Notes: generated by a model not told the origin, from the letters alone. Shown: positions 1 through 8,894, counted from the first letter of the stretch. The stretch: DNA of 60,231 nt from Bdellovibrio sp. (GCA_013360185.1 JABWCO010000002.1:1-60231), one strand, 5' to 3'. Numbers and translations: made by a program.

Positions 1-806
1 CCCATTGTTTTATTCGAAGTTCTGTTGTCGATGATTTTATCCAAACCAACGAAAGCACCACCCACGATGAATAAAATGTTGGTCGTATCGACCTGAATAA
101 ACTCTTGCTGAGGATGCTTACGGCCACCCTTCGGTGGTAAGTTCGCAACTGTTCCTTCAAGAATTTTTAGAAGTGCTTGCTGAACACCTTCACCACTCAC
201 GTCACGTGTGATGGATGGGTTTTCAGATTTGCGCGAAATCTTGTCGATTTCATCCACATAGATCACGCCACGTTGGGCCTTTTCTACGTCATAGTCAGAA
301 GCTTGCAGCAAGTTAAGGACAACGTTTTCCACGTCCTCACCCACATAACCTGCTTCCGTCAATGTCGTCGCATCCGCCATTGCGAATGGCACGTTAAGGA
401 TTTTTGCAATCGTCTGTGCTAGTAATGTCTTACCTGACCCCGTGGGGCCGATCAGCAAGATATTAGATTTTTGCATTTCAACTTCAGTAGATTTTTTACC
501 ACCTGTGGTTGTTGCATTCACACGCTTATAGTGATTGTGAACTGCCACTGCCAAAGTCTTCTTCGCTTGGACTTGGCCGATGACATAATCATCAAGGTAG
601 TTCTTGATATCGATGGGTTTGGGGACTTTAAAAGTTCCCTTGACCGCTGTCTCGCGATCTTTTTCCTCGTCGATAATGTCGTTACAAAGGTCGATACATT
701 CATCACAAATATAAACGCCAGGACCTGCAATCAACTTTTTGACTTCTTTTTGGCCTTTGCCGCAGAAGCTACATCTCAATGCGCCGTTGGTATCTTTAGT
801 AGTCAT
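1..806 (-). CDS. clpX: ATP-dependent Clp protease ATP-binding subunit ClpX (partial)
   Basis: ClpX is the AAA+ hexamer that unfolds tagged substrates and threads them into the ClpP chamber in the cytoplasm. I translated this from the minus strand; it is absent from the ORF track because it runs off the left edge of the window. About 268 residues of roughly 420 are present. The N-terminus has the zinc-binding domain (CSFC near residue 11, then CDEC), followed by the AAA+ domain with Walker A GPTGSGKT and Walker B VIYVDEID. The ATG lies 7 bases after the clpP stop, so the two are co-transcribed, and the likely Shine-Dalgarno (AAAGGA) sits inside the end of clpP. The C-terminal part, including sensor 2, is outside the window. 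Identity is secure. Confidence 0.97.
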   Translation of the reverse strand, partial: MTTKDTNGALRCSFCGKGQKEVKKLIAGPGVYICDECIDLCNDIIDEEKDRETAVKGTFKVPKPIDIKNYLDDYVIGQVQAKKTLAVAVHNHYKRVNATTTGGKKSTEVEMQKSNILLIGPTGSGKTLLAQTIAKILNVPFAMADATTLTEAGYVGEDVENVVLNLLQASDYDVEKAQRGVIYVDEIDKISRKSENPSITRDVSGEGVQQALLKILEGTVANLPPKGGRKHPQQEFIQVDTTNILFIVGGAFVGLDKIIDNRTSNKTM

Positions 807-813
807 CGCCTAA

Positions 814-1452
814 TTATCCTTTTTTCGCCTTACGAGATTCAACAACATGGTCTAATAAACCAAACTCTTTCGCCTGATAAGCGTCCATGAAGTTATCGCG
901 CTCCATTTGTTCTCTCAAGAAGTCATAAGGCTTGCCAGTGTGCGTTTCATAAATGCGAGTGAGCTTTTCTTTTGTTTTTAAAAGTTCTCTTGCATGAATT
1001 TCGATATCTGTGACTTGACCCGACAAACCACCTCCAGCGAGAAGGGGCTGATGGATCATGATGCGTGTGTTCGGAAGGCTATAACGTTTGCCTTTTGTGC
1101 CCGCTGTTAAAAGCAATGAACCCATGCTGGCAGCCATACCCATGCAATACGTCGCCACGTCGCATTTTACGAATTGCATAATATCGTAGATCGCCAAACC
1201 AGCTGAAACACTTCCACCCGGAGAGTTAATGTATAAATGGATATCTTTTTCTGGATTATCCACTTCCAGAAACAGGAACTGGGCAATAATCGCATTGGCG
1301 ATTTCGTCTGTTACAGGAGAACCTAAGATCACAATCCGGTCTTTTAAAAGGCGGGAGTAAATGTCGTAAGATCTTTCGCCCTTGGATGTCTGTTCTATGA
1401 CGTATGGGATGAGTGCCACTGCTGTCTCCTGTGGTTGTGATTGAGGTGTCAT
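814..1452 (-). CDS. clpP: ATP-dependent Clp protease proteolytic subunit ClpP
   Basis: ClpP is a cytoplasmic serine protease that forms a two-ring 14-mer and works with ClpX. The 212 residues match the usual length. The catalytic triad can be read as S109 in GMAASMG, H134 in MIHQP and D186 in MERDNFM. The first 15 or so residues (Gln/Pro rich) would be the cleaved propeptide. It is the first gene of a clpP-clpX pair and is divergent from pepA. In many proteobacteria tig precedes clpP directly; here tig is about 7.5 kb away on the other strand, so the three chaperone/protease genes are not one operon. Confidence 0.97.
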   Translation of the reverse strand: MTPQSQPQETAVALIPYVIEQTSKGERSYDIYSRLLKDRIVILGSPVTDEIANAIIAQFLFLEVDNPEKDIHLYINSPGGSVSAGLAIYDIMQFVKCDVATYCMGMAASMGSLLLTAGTKGKRYSLPNTRIMIHQPLLAGGGLSGQVTDIEIHARELLKTKEKLTRIYETHTGKPYDFLREQMERDNFMDAYQAKEFGLLDHVVESRKAKKG

Positions 1453-1473
1453 TCTGTGCTACCTATCGGAATA

Positions 1474-1534
1474 CTTACGTAAGACTTTATCAAAAAGGCT
1501 TTGACGAGTAAAACGGCTGTGCTACATCTATAAC
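1474..1534. promoter_or_regulatory. Divergent promoter region between clpP and pepA
   Basis: The 126-base gap between the divergent clpP and pepA starts must carry both promoters. Towards pepA there is a TTGACG at 1501-1506 with TATAAC at 1529-1534, but the 22-base spacing is too long for a standard sigma70 site; TACATC at 1523 would give 16 bases with a poorer -10. A perfect 10-base palindrome, CTTACGTAAG, lies at 1474-1483 on the clpP side and could be an operator. These are visual matches only. Confidence 0.3.
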
Positions 1535-1578
1535 GGTTTAACAAATTGAACAAAACTGAATCATTTTAAGGGGTTCTT

Positions 1579-3078
1579 ATGGCTTTCAACTTACTAAATA
1601 AAGATATCGAGACACTGACTTGCCCGGCTTTGGTCGTGTTTTCTAAGGCGTCTTCTCAAAAAGATAAGCTAGCAAAAGTGACTCATACTGAGCTTCACAA
1701 AAAACTAGCCGCTTCTGTTGAAGAAAAAGCCATTTCAGGCAAGCACCAAGAAGTCGTGGTTTTCCGTGAATTGGGTTATAAAGGCTTCCGCCATGTGATC
1801 GTAATTGGTCTAGGCAAAGAAAATAAAATCGATCACGAAAGTGTTCGCCAATCAATGGCTTCTGCTTTTGAAGCGATCAAAGCTCTGGGCACAAAAGAAG
1901 CCGCGATCCACTTTGACGGGATCACAGCGTCTAAAAAAGATGCCGCTGACTTTGCCAAAGCAACCGTTGAAGGTCTTATCCTGACTTCTTATGTTTTCAA
2001 CGAATTGATGTCTGGTAAAAAAGAAGAAAAAGAAATCAACGTTCACGTTGTCACAAAACTTGCTAACGACAAGGCCGTCAAAGCCGCTTTTAACGAAGGC
2101 GTTGTCCTTGCAACTTGCACCAACTTCTCTCGTCGTTTGGGAGATATGCCAGGCAATTTGATGACTCCAACGATCTTAGCAAACTCTGCTGTTGAAGCTG
2201 CCAAAGGTACCGGGCTTAAAGTCACTGTGTGGGACAAAGCGCGTATTAAAAAAGAAAAAATGGGCGGCCTTTTGGGCGTTTCAAATGGCTCTGCACAAGA
2301 GCCTCGCTTTATCATCATGGAATACAAAGGTGCGGCAGCTTCTAAAAAACCAGTTACTTTCGTAGGTAAAGGTTTAACTTTCGACTGCGGTGGTATTTCT
2401 ATTAAACCTTCTGCCGGTATGGAAGAAATGAAATACGACATGTGCGGTGGCGCGAACGTGATCGGCACAATGTTGGCGATTGCTAAGTTGAAGCTAAAAA
2501 TCAACGCGGTTGGTTTGGTAGCATCCACTGAAAACTTGGTGGGTCCAGAGGCGACAAAACCAGGTGATGTGCACACCGCTCGCAACGGTAAAACTTTTGA
2601 AATCAACAACACGGATGCTGAAGGTCGCTTGATCTTAGCTGACGCCCTTTCTTACGCAACAGAGCTAGAGCCACAAATCATCATCGACGCAGCAACTTTG
2701 ACGGGCGCAATGGTAATGGCATTAGGCAATACACACACAGGTTACTTCACACGCAATGCTGCTTTGAAAACAAAAGTTGAAAAAGCTGCTGGTGAATCTG
2801 GTGAGTGGGTATGGCACATGCCTTTGACGGATTTCCACGTCAAAGACATGAAAGGCACTTTTGCTGATCTTTCGAATATGTCTTCAGGTAAAGGTGCTGG
2901 TTCGGCAACTGCGGCCGCTTTCCTAGAACAATTCGTCGGTGAAGGCATCCCTTGGGCGCACTTTGATATCGCCGGAACTGGCTGGGCTGTCGGCAATCGT
3001 TTGCCATACTGCCCGAGAAAAGGCGCATCAGGTGTTATGCTTCGCACTTTCGTAGAAATCGCGAAACAACACGCCTAA
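1579..3078 (+). CDS. pepA: Leucyl aminopeptidase, M17 family (PepA)
   Basis: A cytosolic two-metal aminopeptidase that removes N-terminal residues from peptides, completing protein turnover begun by proteases such as neighbouring ClpXP. At 499 residues it has the family length. The C-terminal catalytic half shows the metal-binding segment TFDCGGISIKPS and the family signature NTDAEGRL, which carries conserved acidic metal ligands. The N-terminal half is the less conserved macro-like domain. The start is supported by AAGGGG seven bases upstream of the ATG. It stands alone: clpP diverges on the left and an intrinsic terminator follows on the right. In a predator, a strong cytosolic aminopeptidase fits growth on prey peptides, but that is inference. 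Confidence 0.96.
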   Translation: MAFNLLNKDIETLTCPALVVFSKASSQKDKLAKVTHTELHKKLAASVEEKAISGKHQEVVVFRELGYKGFRHVIVIGLGKENKIDHESVRQSMASAFEAIKALGTKEAAIHFDGITASKKDAADFAKATVEGLILTSYVFNELMSGKKEEKEINVHVVTKLANDKAVKAAFNEGVVLATCTNFSRRLGDMPGNLMTPTILANSAVEAAKGTGLKVTVWDKARIKKEKMGGLLGVSNGSAQEPRFIIMEYKGAAASKKPVTFVGKGLTFDCGGISIKPSAGMEEMKYDMCGGANVIGTMLAIAKLKLKINAVGLVASTENLVGPEATKPGDVHTARNGKTFEINNTDAEGRLILADALSYATELEPQIIIDAATLTGAMVMALGNTHTGYFTRNAALKTKVEKAAGESGEWVWHMPLTDFHVKDMKGTFADLSNMSSGKGAGSATAAAFLEQFVGEGIPWAHFDIAGTGWAVGNRLPYCPRKGASGVMLRTFVEIAKQHA

Positions 3079-3105
3079 TCAAAAGGGATAATTTATCCAC
3101 TTCAG

Positions 3106-3142
3106 AACCCTCATGATTTATAAAGATCATGAGGGTTTTTTT
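3106..3142 (+). terminator. Intrinsic terminator of pepA, overlapping the carbonic anhydrase ribosome site
   Basis: An 11-bp perfect stem (ACCCTCATGAT / ATCATGAGGGT) with an AT-rich loop is followed by seven T residues. It lies just after the pepA stop. Its 3' arm holds GAGGG, which is also correctly spaced as the Shine-Dalgarno of the next gene (ATG at 3143). Confidence 0.85.
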
Positions 3143-3772
3143 ATGCCAAAAGACGTTAAGAAACTGATCGATGGTTTTCACAAATTCAGAAACAATTACT
3201 TTGTTAAAGACACCGAGCTTTTTGAACAACTAACCAGCGGTGGCCAGGCGCCAAAAACTTTGATTATTGGTTGCAGTGATTCACGCGTGGATCCGGCCCT
3301 TCTGACTCAAGCTGAACCCGGAGACATCTTTGTCGTTCGTAACGTGGCTAACCTAGTTCCACCTTACGAAACAGGCGGAAAATTTCACGGGGTCAGTTCC
3401 GCGATTGATTTTGCAGTGAACAGCCTTAAAGTTGAAAATATCATTGTCTTGGGACATGAACACTGTGGCGGCATTTATGCCTTATTAAAAGGCCCCCCAG
3501 AACAAGATGGTTTTATCTCTTCGTGGATGCGCATTGCGGCCGAAGCAAAAATCGAAGTTTTAAGTGAAATGCCAACCGCTTCGTACAAAGAGCAAATGAC
3601 CGCTTGTGCGAAAAAATCTATTTTGATTTCGATGGAAAACTTAATGAGCTTCCCCTTCATCCAAGAAAGATTGAAAGCTCGTGATTTAAAAATTTACGGT
3701 TGGTTTTTTGAACTCGAAGCAGGACGTTTGCTTGAGTTCAACTATGAACAAAAGAAGTTTATACAGCTTTAG
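3143..3772 (+). CDS. Beta-class carbonic anhydrase
   Basis: Interconverts CO2 and bicarbonate with a zinc ion, supplying bicarbonate for carboxylation reactions. From the start chosen here the protein has 209 residues; zinc ligands and catalytic dyad are visible as C44, D46 and R48 in GCSDSRVDP and H105/C108 in GHEHCGG. The ORF track begins at 3113, but that ATG lies inside the stem of the pepA terminator and would add ten unrelated residues. The ATG at 3143 has GAGGG seven bases upstream. The gene converges with the next one; their stop codons overlap by four bases. Confidence 0.93.
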   Translation: MPKDVKKLIDGFHKFRNNYFVKDTELFEQLTSGGQAPKTLIIGCSDSRVDPALLTQAEPGDIFVVRNVANLVPPYETGGKFHGVSSAIDFAVNSLKVENIIVLGHEHCGGIYALLKGPPEQDGFISSWMRIAAEAKIEVLSEMPTASYKEQMTACAKKSILISMENLMSFPFIQERLKARDLKIYGWFFELEAGRLLEFNYEQKKFIQL

Positions 3773-4407
3773 AAATTAAGCACCACGGGGTGGCCTAAGA
3801 CACGAGCCACTTCGTCACTTTCAATCACAACAGCCTCAGAGGCCTTTTCATTTATAATTTTCACGGACTTTAGCAGCCACAAGCGGGGCCAAGCTTCGGG
3901 AATATTTGCAAACCGAACGTTCACATCAGAACCCTCTTTAAAGTGGAATTCCCCATCGCCAGGATTTTCACCTAAGATTTTTGCGACAGGAATAAATAAG
4001 GGATTGATGCGAGTCATGTCGGCTGAAAATTCGCAACGCCCTTCAATTTCCATAGTGGGCTTATCACCAGCAACCGACATCCCTTCAGCTTCAAAACTTA
4101 AAGAGACTTTGCCGAATTCCTGACAAGCTAACTTCTTTTCCCCATTTGCGTTCACAAAAACAAAGTGACCTAAGCCGATACCTGAACCCTCGGAGGTCTT
4201 TTGTAAATCTAATCCTGCTAGCAATCTTTGACGAACCGCCTGATGCAACTGTTCACCACGCAAATGTGAAAAATCAAAATTATTTCTGACCGCTGCAGGG
4301 TCACGACTGATTTGATATTGCATATTCTGATATTGAATCGCCGAATAACCAGCAAAGAAGCTAAAAAATAATATGCCGAAAATGCCAAAGTACCTTTTCA
4401 TACTCAT
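3769..4407 (-). CDS. Hypothetical single-pass or secreted protein
   Basis: I do not recognise this 212-residue protein. It starts with a charged n-region and a hydrophobic stretch (residues 5-20, FGIFGILFFSFFAG), which is a signal anchor or an uncleaved signal. The rest is soluble, with a beta-rich look (alternating hydrophobic residues around 90-150), consistent with a periplasmic domain. The stop overlaps the carbonic anhydrase stop on the other strand. It lies downstream of gshA on the same strand, separated by about 95 bases that hold a hairpin, so it may have its own promoter. Confidence 0.75.
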   Translation of the reverse strand: MSMKRYFGIFGILFFSFFAGYSAIQYQNMQYQISRDPAAVRNNFDFSHLRGEQLHQAVRQRLLAGLDLQKTSEGSGIGLGHFVFVNANGEKKLACQEFGKVSLSFEAEGMSVAGDKPTMEIEGRCEFSADMTRINPLFIPVAKILGENPGDGEFHFKEGSDVNVRFANIPEAWPRLWLLKSVKIINEKASEAVVIESDEVARVLGHPVVLNF

Positions 4408-4452
4408 ATACCCATTACCCCATTTTTTTTAGAATAACATAGGGACAAAGGT

Positions 4453-4478
4453 GAGCTCTTTATAATTCTAAAGAGCTC
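4453..4478. repeat. Perfect 10-bp inverted repeat downstream of gshA
   Basis: GAGCTCTTTA, a six-base loop TAATTC, then TAAAGAGCTC form a perfect stem between gshA and the downstream minus-strand gene. No T-tract follows on either strand, so this is not a classic intrinsic terminator. It could be an mRNA end-stabilising hairpin or an operator. Confidence 0.5.
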
Positions 4479-4501
4479 TGGGCGTTGGTCGAGGATGAGG
4501 A

Positions 4502-5737
4502 TTACTTATAGCCCTTAAAAGTGGCGTGCAGTTCTTGCGCTTCTAAGGCAATAGCAAGTAAGCCCAACTTCGCTGTCCAGCCGTATACGTTTTCTTGCGG
4601 ACAACCCGGCGTATTGATTGCCAAGTCTGAAACGCACAAACGCTTATAAACTGCGCCGGGACTGTTTAAGCTGTCGGTATTGCCTTTTTCAGCGTGAGTT
4701 CTTAAAAAACCACCCGCAAGTTCTGTCCCGATCATATAGATCACAGGCTCTGCGCTGGCGCCGTCAGATTCAACAATCGAAGGAATTCCTTCTTGGATAA
4801 TCACTTCTTCAACATCACGGCCACCCTTAGCGGCTTTCATTTTTTTACGTGATTTGTAAGACCATTCTTTAACCTCAGCCCCAGAACCCACACGGATAAC
4901 TGCTAAACCATAGGTGCCAGCATTATTTTTCACGAAGACGAAGGGCTCTTGAGTGATACCGCGGGATTTATAATCTTCGCGCAAACGTCCCAACATCGCG
5001 TCGACTCTTTCTGCCAAGGCGTTTCGGCTGGCTTCATCTGCGATGTCGAAATTTTCAAATAGCTCTGTTTCAACACGCATAATGAAAGGATCAATTTTAG
5101 TGATCTCTGCGAATTCATTTACTAACTGGTTATAGTATTTGAAGTACGTGCTTTTTTTTCTTTGATACCAACCCAATTCGCGCGGTGGGTTCATCGGGAA
5201 CTCGGTCACAGTTTTCGCCCAGTCCTCATAAGCTTCTGAAAAATCATTGTTGCTGATGATCAAATCCGGTGTGAAAGTTTTCAGCAAGCTTCCTTCTTTA
5301 AGAGCGGAATGCAAAATAACTTCGTTACCAGCGGAACTGGTGATGGTAAGAGGTTCTGGCAAATCGCGAGGAATCGCAACTTTCACGGTACGGCCACCGG
5401 CTTCGATCAAATTGCGGATGGTGTGCACATTTTCCCAGTAATAAGCGTTATTGGTGTGCTCTTCAGTCACCAGTAAAATATTTTTTACTGCCGCACCATA
5501 GTGATTAGTGATGTATTTTTCCATCAAGCCGATTGAAGTTTCTTTATCCGTCGGGCAAATATTATTAAATCCCGCAGGGAAGATATTCGCGTCTACGTTT
5601 GAAATCTTATATCCCGAATCACGAATGTCGTAGCTGGAATAAATAGGATGCGACAAGGTTTCTTTTTTGTTGGCAAACCAAGCGCAAATCTCGTTCATGT
5701 TCGCAAGCGTTTGTTTATGAAGGGTTAATTTTGCCAT
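4502..5737 (-). CDS. gshA: Glutamate-cysteine ligase, GshA of the Thiobacillus ferrooxidans type
   Basis: Catalyses the first and committed step of glutathione synthesis, ATP-dependent joining of glutamate and cysteine. The 411-residue sequence matches my memory of the compact PF08886/TIGR02049 family (about 400 residues), which is unrelated in length to E. coli GshA (518 residues). Family-like segments include NNICPTDKETS near residue 58 and GTYGLAVIRVGSGAEV near 275. The ATG has AGGAG nine bases upstream and lies 20 bases after the stop of the TPR lipoprotein, so it is probably the last gene of the unit that begins with the two Get3-like ATPases. No gshB is seen in the window. Confidence 0.82.
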   Translation of the reverse strand: MAKLTLHKQTLANMNEICAWFANKKETLSHPIYSSYDIRDSGYKISNVDANIFPAGFNNICPTDKETSIGLMEKYITNHYGAAVKNILLVTEEHTNNAYYWENVHTIRNLIEAGGRTVKVAIPRDLPEPLTITSSAGNEVILHSALKEGSLLKTFTPDLIISNNDFSEAYEDWAKTVTEFPMNPPRELGWYQRKKSTYFKYYNQLVNEFAEITKIDPFIMRVETELFENFDIADEASRNALAERVDAMLGRLREDYKSRGITQEPFVFVKNNAGTYGLAVIRVGSGAEVKEWSYKSRKKMKAAKGGRDVEEVIIQEGIPSIVESDGASAEPVIYMIGTELAGGFLRTHAEKGNTDSLNSPGAVYKRLCVSDLAINTPGCPQENVYGWTAKLGLLAIALEAQELHATFKGYK

Positions 5738-5757
5738 GGGGAACTCCTGTGCTGAAC

Positions 5758-6867
5758 CTATAAGTTCGGATCTTCTGAAGGAACTACTTTGGGAGGAAGA
5801 GGTATATTGGACTTCGGCTTCGCTGGCAAGGAGCGTTTAAGGCTGTTGCGTCGCTCAGACTCCACCGTCAAAGGCATCGTTTCGCCGCCGCTGTACAAAT
5901 GTCCTTCGACTTTCTTGCGCACTTCCTGAATATACTGAAAAAACTCAGTTTCAAGTTTGTTTGCTGTTCGCCCCCCTAAAGGACGATACAGATCGGCCTG
6001 ATCGCACAAATCCAACAAGTCCGCGCCCAAGCCATTTTGTTGAGAGCGGCTGGTTGCAGACTCTACATGAGTATAAAGATCGCGATAAACTTCTTGTAAC
6101 TTTTCCAAGGAACGCTGCGACCATATTGGGTCGGCAAGCTTTAAGGCCTTGATCAGATAGACTTGCACCCACCTCTGCCCTTGCACGAAGTCCCCAAAAC
6201 TATCCGCTGAAAGCTGATTGGTCGACACACTGCCCATCTGAAAATACGTTTTTGCCAGCCACTCTTTTTGCAGTTGTGAGCCCTTGGCTTCCATAACTTT
6301 AACAATGCCCTTGTCAGCCTCCGCCAAGTAAAGACGAGCTTCGTTATCACGCCCCTGACGTCCATAGACTGCCGCCAATCTGGCTGGGATTTCTGCGTAA
6401 GCTGTTTCCAATGGTAAATTGTCAGCCATACGTTTGGCATCCAACAAGGCTGCGACTGTTTTTAAATCATCCCCTAATGCTTCATAGGCAAAAGACATGT
6501 TAAATAACGCCATCGCTGCAATACGAGGCTGCTCTTTTAAGGTCTTCAAATAGACTTCTCGGTACAGATCAGCCGACTCTTGCGGCTGTCCTATTCCTAA
6601 CAATGCCTGGGCTTCACCCATTTTCGCAGACTGATAAAAAACGGATTGGGGTTTGCGAGCTGAGAAGTCGCGATACAAAATGCGAGCCTCCTCAAAACGT
6701 CCCCGAGACAGTACCTTTTCTGCGTTTATTATTTCTGACTCTTCCGAAGCCCGAGTTAAATTAGGGACGCCGTTGTCGGAAGTTTCTGCTTCGCGATTTT
6801 TAAGAAGATCTGAAACAGTGGCACATGCAGAAATATTTGCTGTCAAAAAAACTAGAAGCCACTTCAT
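5758..6867 (-). CDS. TPR-type outer- or inner-membrane lipoprotein
   Basis: A 369-residue lipoprotein: a short signal with lipobox ISAC puts the lipidated cysteine at residue 15, followed by Ala-Thr-Val. Residues 50-230 are helical repeats of TPR/Sel1-like character (for example FEARILYRDFSARKPQ and AQALLGIGQPQESADLYREV), and the C-terminus is a Pro/Lys-rich tail. TPR lipoproteins usually scaffold envelope complexes; the partner here is unknown. Its ATG overlaps the stop of the second Get3-like ATPase in the ATGA arrangement, implying translational coupling, so lipoprotein and ATPases probably act in one pathway. Confidence 0.85.
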   Translation of the reverse strand: MKWLLVFLTANISACATVSDLLKNREAETSDNGVPNLTRASEESEIINAEKVLSRGRFEEARILYRDFSARKPQSVFYQSAKMGEAQALLGIGQPQESADLYREVYLKTLKEQPRIAAMALFNMSFAYEALGDDLKTVAALLDAKRMADNLPLETAYAEIPARLAAVYGRQGRDNEARLYLAEADKGIVKVMEAKGSQLQKEWLAKTYFQMGSVSTNQLSADSFGDFVQGQRWVQVYLIKALKLADPIWSQRSLEKLQEVYRDLYTHVESATSRSQQNGLGADLLDLCDQADLYRPLGGRTANKLETEFFQYIQEVRKKVEGHLYSGGETMPLTVESERRNSLKRSLPAKPKSNIPLPPKVVPSEDPNL

Positions 6868-7943
6868 GATTTACGCTCTCCCGCCTGAATGATCACACTT
6901 AATTCTTCCAGCCCCTTCAGATCAGAAATGTCTTTCACTAAATCTGGGATACGAAAGACGCGGGCGTCTTTTTTCATCTGCGTCTCGAATGACTGATATA
7001 TTAAGTCTCTTTGATTATAGTAATTGCGCATCTGCGTGTACAGATTGACCAGATCCTGATGCACTTTTTGCGACTTCGACTCCGCACTGAGGTCTAGCCA
7101 GTGCGGGAAAACACGATTTAAGATGACGGTCTTTAGATGATAGCCACCTTTTTTTATTTCTCGCGAAAAGTATTCGGCTTCTTTTAGTTTTGCCTGATCA
7201 AAAGCTGTGACCAAACAAAAATGCGTCGTCGGCGCCACCAACATGCGATGCACATCAGTGGTGCGCCTTTGCAGCTGCCCCTGCCATTGTTCGATATTTA
7301 AGAAAAAATCACCCAGTTCGTGAATGAAGCTTGATCCGGTCAAGGTTTCAAGAATTTTCAAAACTTGGCGCGTTCCCGTCTGCAACAGGCTGCCTAACAG
7401 ACCTGACTTTTGCCCGGCCGGATCGCGGAACCACTTGGCAACACCCTCGCTAAATAACGCCGACAGTTTTTGTGGCGATGATAAAAAGTCAATCGCGTGT
7501 TTTGTTGGCGGCGTATCTAAAACAATCAAGTCAAACTCTTGAGATTCATAACATGAGTACAACTTTTCCAGTGCTGTGAACTCTTGCGAACCGCTCAAGT
7601 TGGTTGAAAGTTGCTGATATAAACGATTGTTGAAAATCTTTTGTGCGGATTCAGATTTCTTTGCGGCGCGCGCGACAAACTCATCGAAAGTTTTTTTATG
7701 ATCAATCACTGAAGCAAAAAGTTCGCCTTTAAAGTTTTGGCCTGGGACTCGGGTGATGTCGTTACTGCCTTCAATTCCTAAAGTTTGCGCCAGGCGCTTG
7801 GCCGGATCAATCGTCAAGACCAAAACTTTTTTGCCCTCTTGGGCAGCCATCACCGCTAAAGACGCGGCAATAGTGGTTTTACCCACCCCGCCACTGCCAA
7901 CACAAACTAAGACCTTGGTGTTTGCAAAAATAGCTTCGCTCAC
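6864..7943 (-). CDS. Get3/ArsA-family ATPase, second member of a pair
   Basis: A 359-residue P-loop NTPase of the ArsA/Get3 branch of the SIMIBI class. The P-loop is VGSGGVGKTT at residues 15-24, then DPAKRLAQ near 46 (the switch I-like aspartate region) and LIVLDTPPTKHAIDFL near 140, the family's typical switch II region. At the position of the signature lysine of the deviant Walker A (GKGGxGKT) there is Ser17. The catalytic P-loop lysine K22 is present. It overlaps the upstream ATPase (ATGA) and the downstream lipoprotein (ATGA). Eukaryotic Get3 inserts tail-anchored proteins and ArsA drives arsenite efflux; there are no arsenic genes here, so an arsenic role is unlikely. Two adjacent unlike subunits recall the mycobacterial Rv3679/Rv3680 Get3-like pair. 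Confidence 0.88.
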   Translation of the reverse strand: MSEAIFANTKVLVCVGSGGVGKTTIAASLAVMAAQEGKKVLVLTIDPAKRLAQTLGIEGSNDITRVPGQNFKGELFASVIDHKKTFDEFVARAAKKSESAQKIFNNRLYQQLSTNLSGSQEFTALEKLYSCYESQEFDLIVLDTPPTKHAIDFLSSPQKLSALFSEGVAKWFRDPAGQKSGLLGSLLQTGTRQVLKILETLTGSSFIHELGDFFLNIEQWQGQLQRRTTDVHRMLVAPTTHFCLVTAFDQAKLKEAEYFSREIKKGGYHLKTVILNRVFPHWLDLSAESKSQKVHQDLVNLYTQMRNYYNQRDLIYQSFETQMKKDARVFRIPDLVKDISDLKGLEELSVIIQAGERKS

Positions 7944-8809
7944 TTTAAAGCCTCCGCGATTTTTTCCACCAACGGCCAGGACTTTGTTTCAAAAATTAAC
8001 GGGATGTTTTTAATTTTATTAGTCAGTTCCGAGGCTTTTTTATACATAGCTGACTGATGCTCAGCCTGATGGGCCAGATATGCAGCAAATTGGCCAATGT
8101 CAGAGTCTTCGCTTTTTGCCTCTTGCAAGGATGCAAGTGGCATGGTCAGGCTGACCATTTTGTTAAGAATAATATCAGGGTTTATCGAAAACTCTGCGCC
8201 TAAGCGCTGATAAAGTTCAGAGGCCTCTTTCATCGGCAGTTCTTCAGGTAACGTCACGATGTGATAGGAACATAAATCTTGATTGCGAATACAGGCATCA
8301 ATGCTGCGACTTTGTTCACCCATCGGACCAAACTGCACGGCTTGCGCCATCCCTTTCGGAGCCTCTAAAAGAGCAATAAAGTGTCCCGTAGCAAAGGCAT
8401 CAACGACGATGCAATCAAAAGGCAGTGGGGGACCGTGTTTGCGGGGGCCACTGGTGACCTTTCCTAAAATAGCCAGTTCTGGCAGCGCCGGGGCCACGTT
8501 AATAAAGGCTTTCATCACGGCATTTTCGAAGAATAATTTCGCCAGGCTTTCGACCTTGATAAGATGGCGCGCGTATTCTTGCAAACACGCTTCGCCAGTC
8601 CATAAGGCCACAGACAGGTTGTCCTTAATGGCCGTGGGCTGAAAACCGACCGATGGGAGGTCGAAAAAATCCTTATAGAAGCTCTGATCACGCAGCTCTA
8701 CCAAAAGAACTTTCTGGCCCTCACGGCTCTTGCAAAGGGCTAAGGCCGCGGCCACCACCGACTTGCCGACCCCGCCTTTTCCAGTCACAAAGTGAATCTC
8801 TTGCTTCAT
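7940..8809 (-). CDS. Get3/ArsA-family ATPase, first member of a pair
   Basis: A 289-residue member of the same family as the next gene but clearly diverged and shorter. The P-loop GKGGVGKS (residues 10-17) retains the signature lysine K11, unlike its partner. A segment PFDCIVVDAFATGHFIALLEAP near residue 130 matches the ArsA/Get3 'DxPxTGH' region with Phe-Ala replacing the usual Ala/Thr-Pro. It opens the four-gene minus-strand unit (ATPase, ATPase, lipoprotein, gshA), and its stop overlaps the start of the second ATPase. The two proteins most simply form a heterodimer with one canonical and one altered nucleotide site. Substrate unknown. Confidence 0.88.
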   Translation of the reverse strand: MKQEIHFVTGKGGVGKSVVAAALALCKSREGQKVLLVELRDQSFYKDFFDLPSVGFQPTAIKDNLSVALWTGEACLQEYARHLIKVESLAKLFFENAVMKAFINVAPALPELAILGKVTSGPRKHGPPLPFDCIVVDAFATGHFIALLEAPKGMAQAVQFGPMGEQSRSIDACIRNQDLCSYHIVTLPEELPMKEASELYQRLGAEFSINPDIILNKMVSLTMPLASLQEAKSEDSDIGQFAAYLAHQAEHQSAMYKKASELTNKIKNIPLIFETKSWPLVEKIAEALK

Positions 8810-8865
8810 AAGTTCTTAGAGTGTCTCTGACCTCTGAAATATAGGCATTGCGCACTGCGATGCGG

Positions 8866-8894
8866 TTGCCATAAAGCCCTGCGTCCTCTACTAT
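8866..8894 (+). promoter_or_regulatory. Likely sigma70 promoter of tig
   Basis: TTGCCA and TACTAT are separated by exactly 17 bases, 30 bases upstream of the tig ATG. This is the best -35/-10 pair I found in the window. Transcription would begin near 8901, giving a leader of about 23 bases with AGGAG at 8911-8915. Confidence 0.6.

Noticed and set aside
177-890. ORFs of 81 and 139 residues on the plus strand
   Set aside because: They lie opposite clpX and clpP, whose identities are secure.
2043-2612. 189-residue ORF antisense to pepA
   Set aside because: It is a shadow of a well-supported gene: no ribosome site, no recognisable domain, and codon-position pattern follows pepA.
7940-8809. Arsenite-efflux role for the ArsA-type ATPases
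   Set aside because: No arsB, arsC, arsD or arsR is nearby, and neither protein shows the Cys triplet used by ArsA for metalloid binding as far as I can see.
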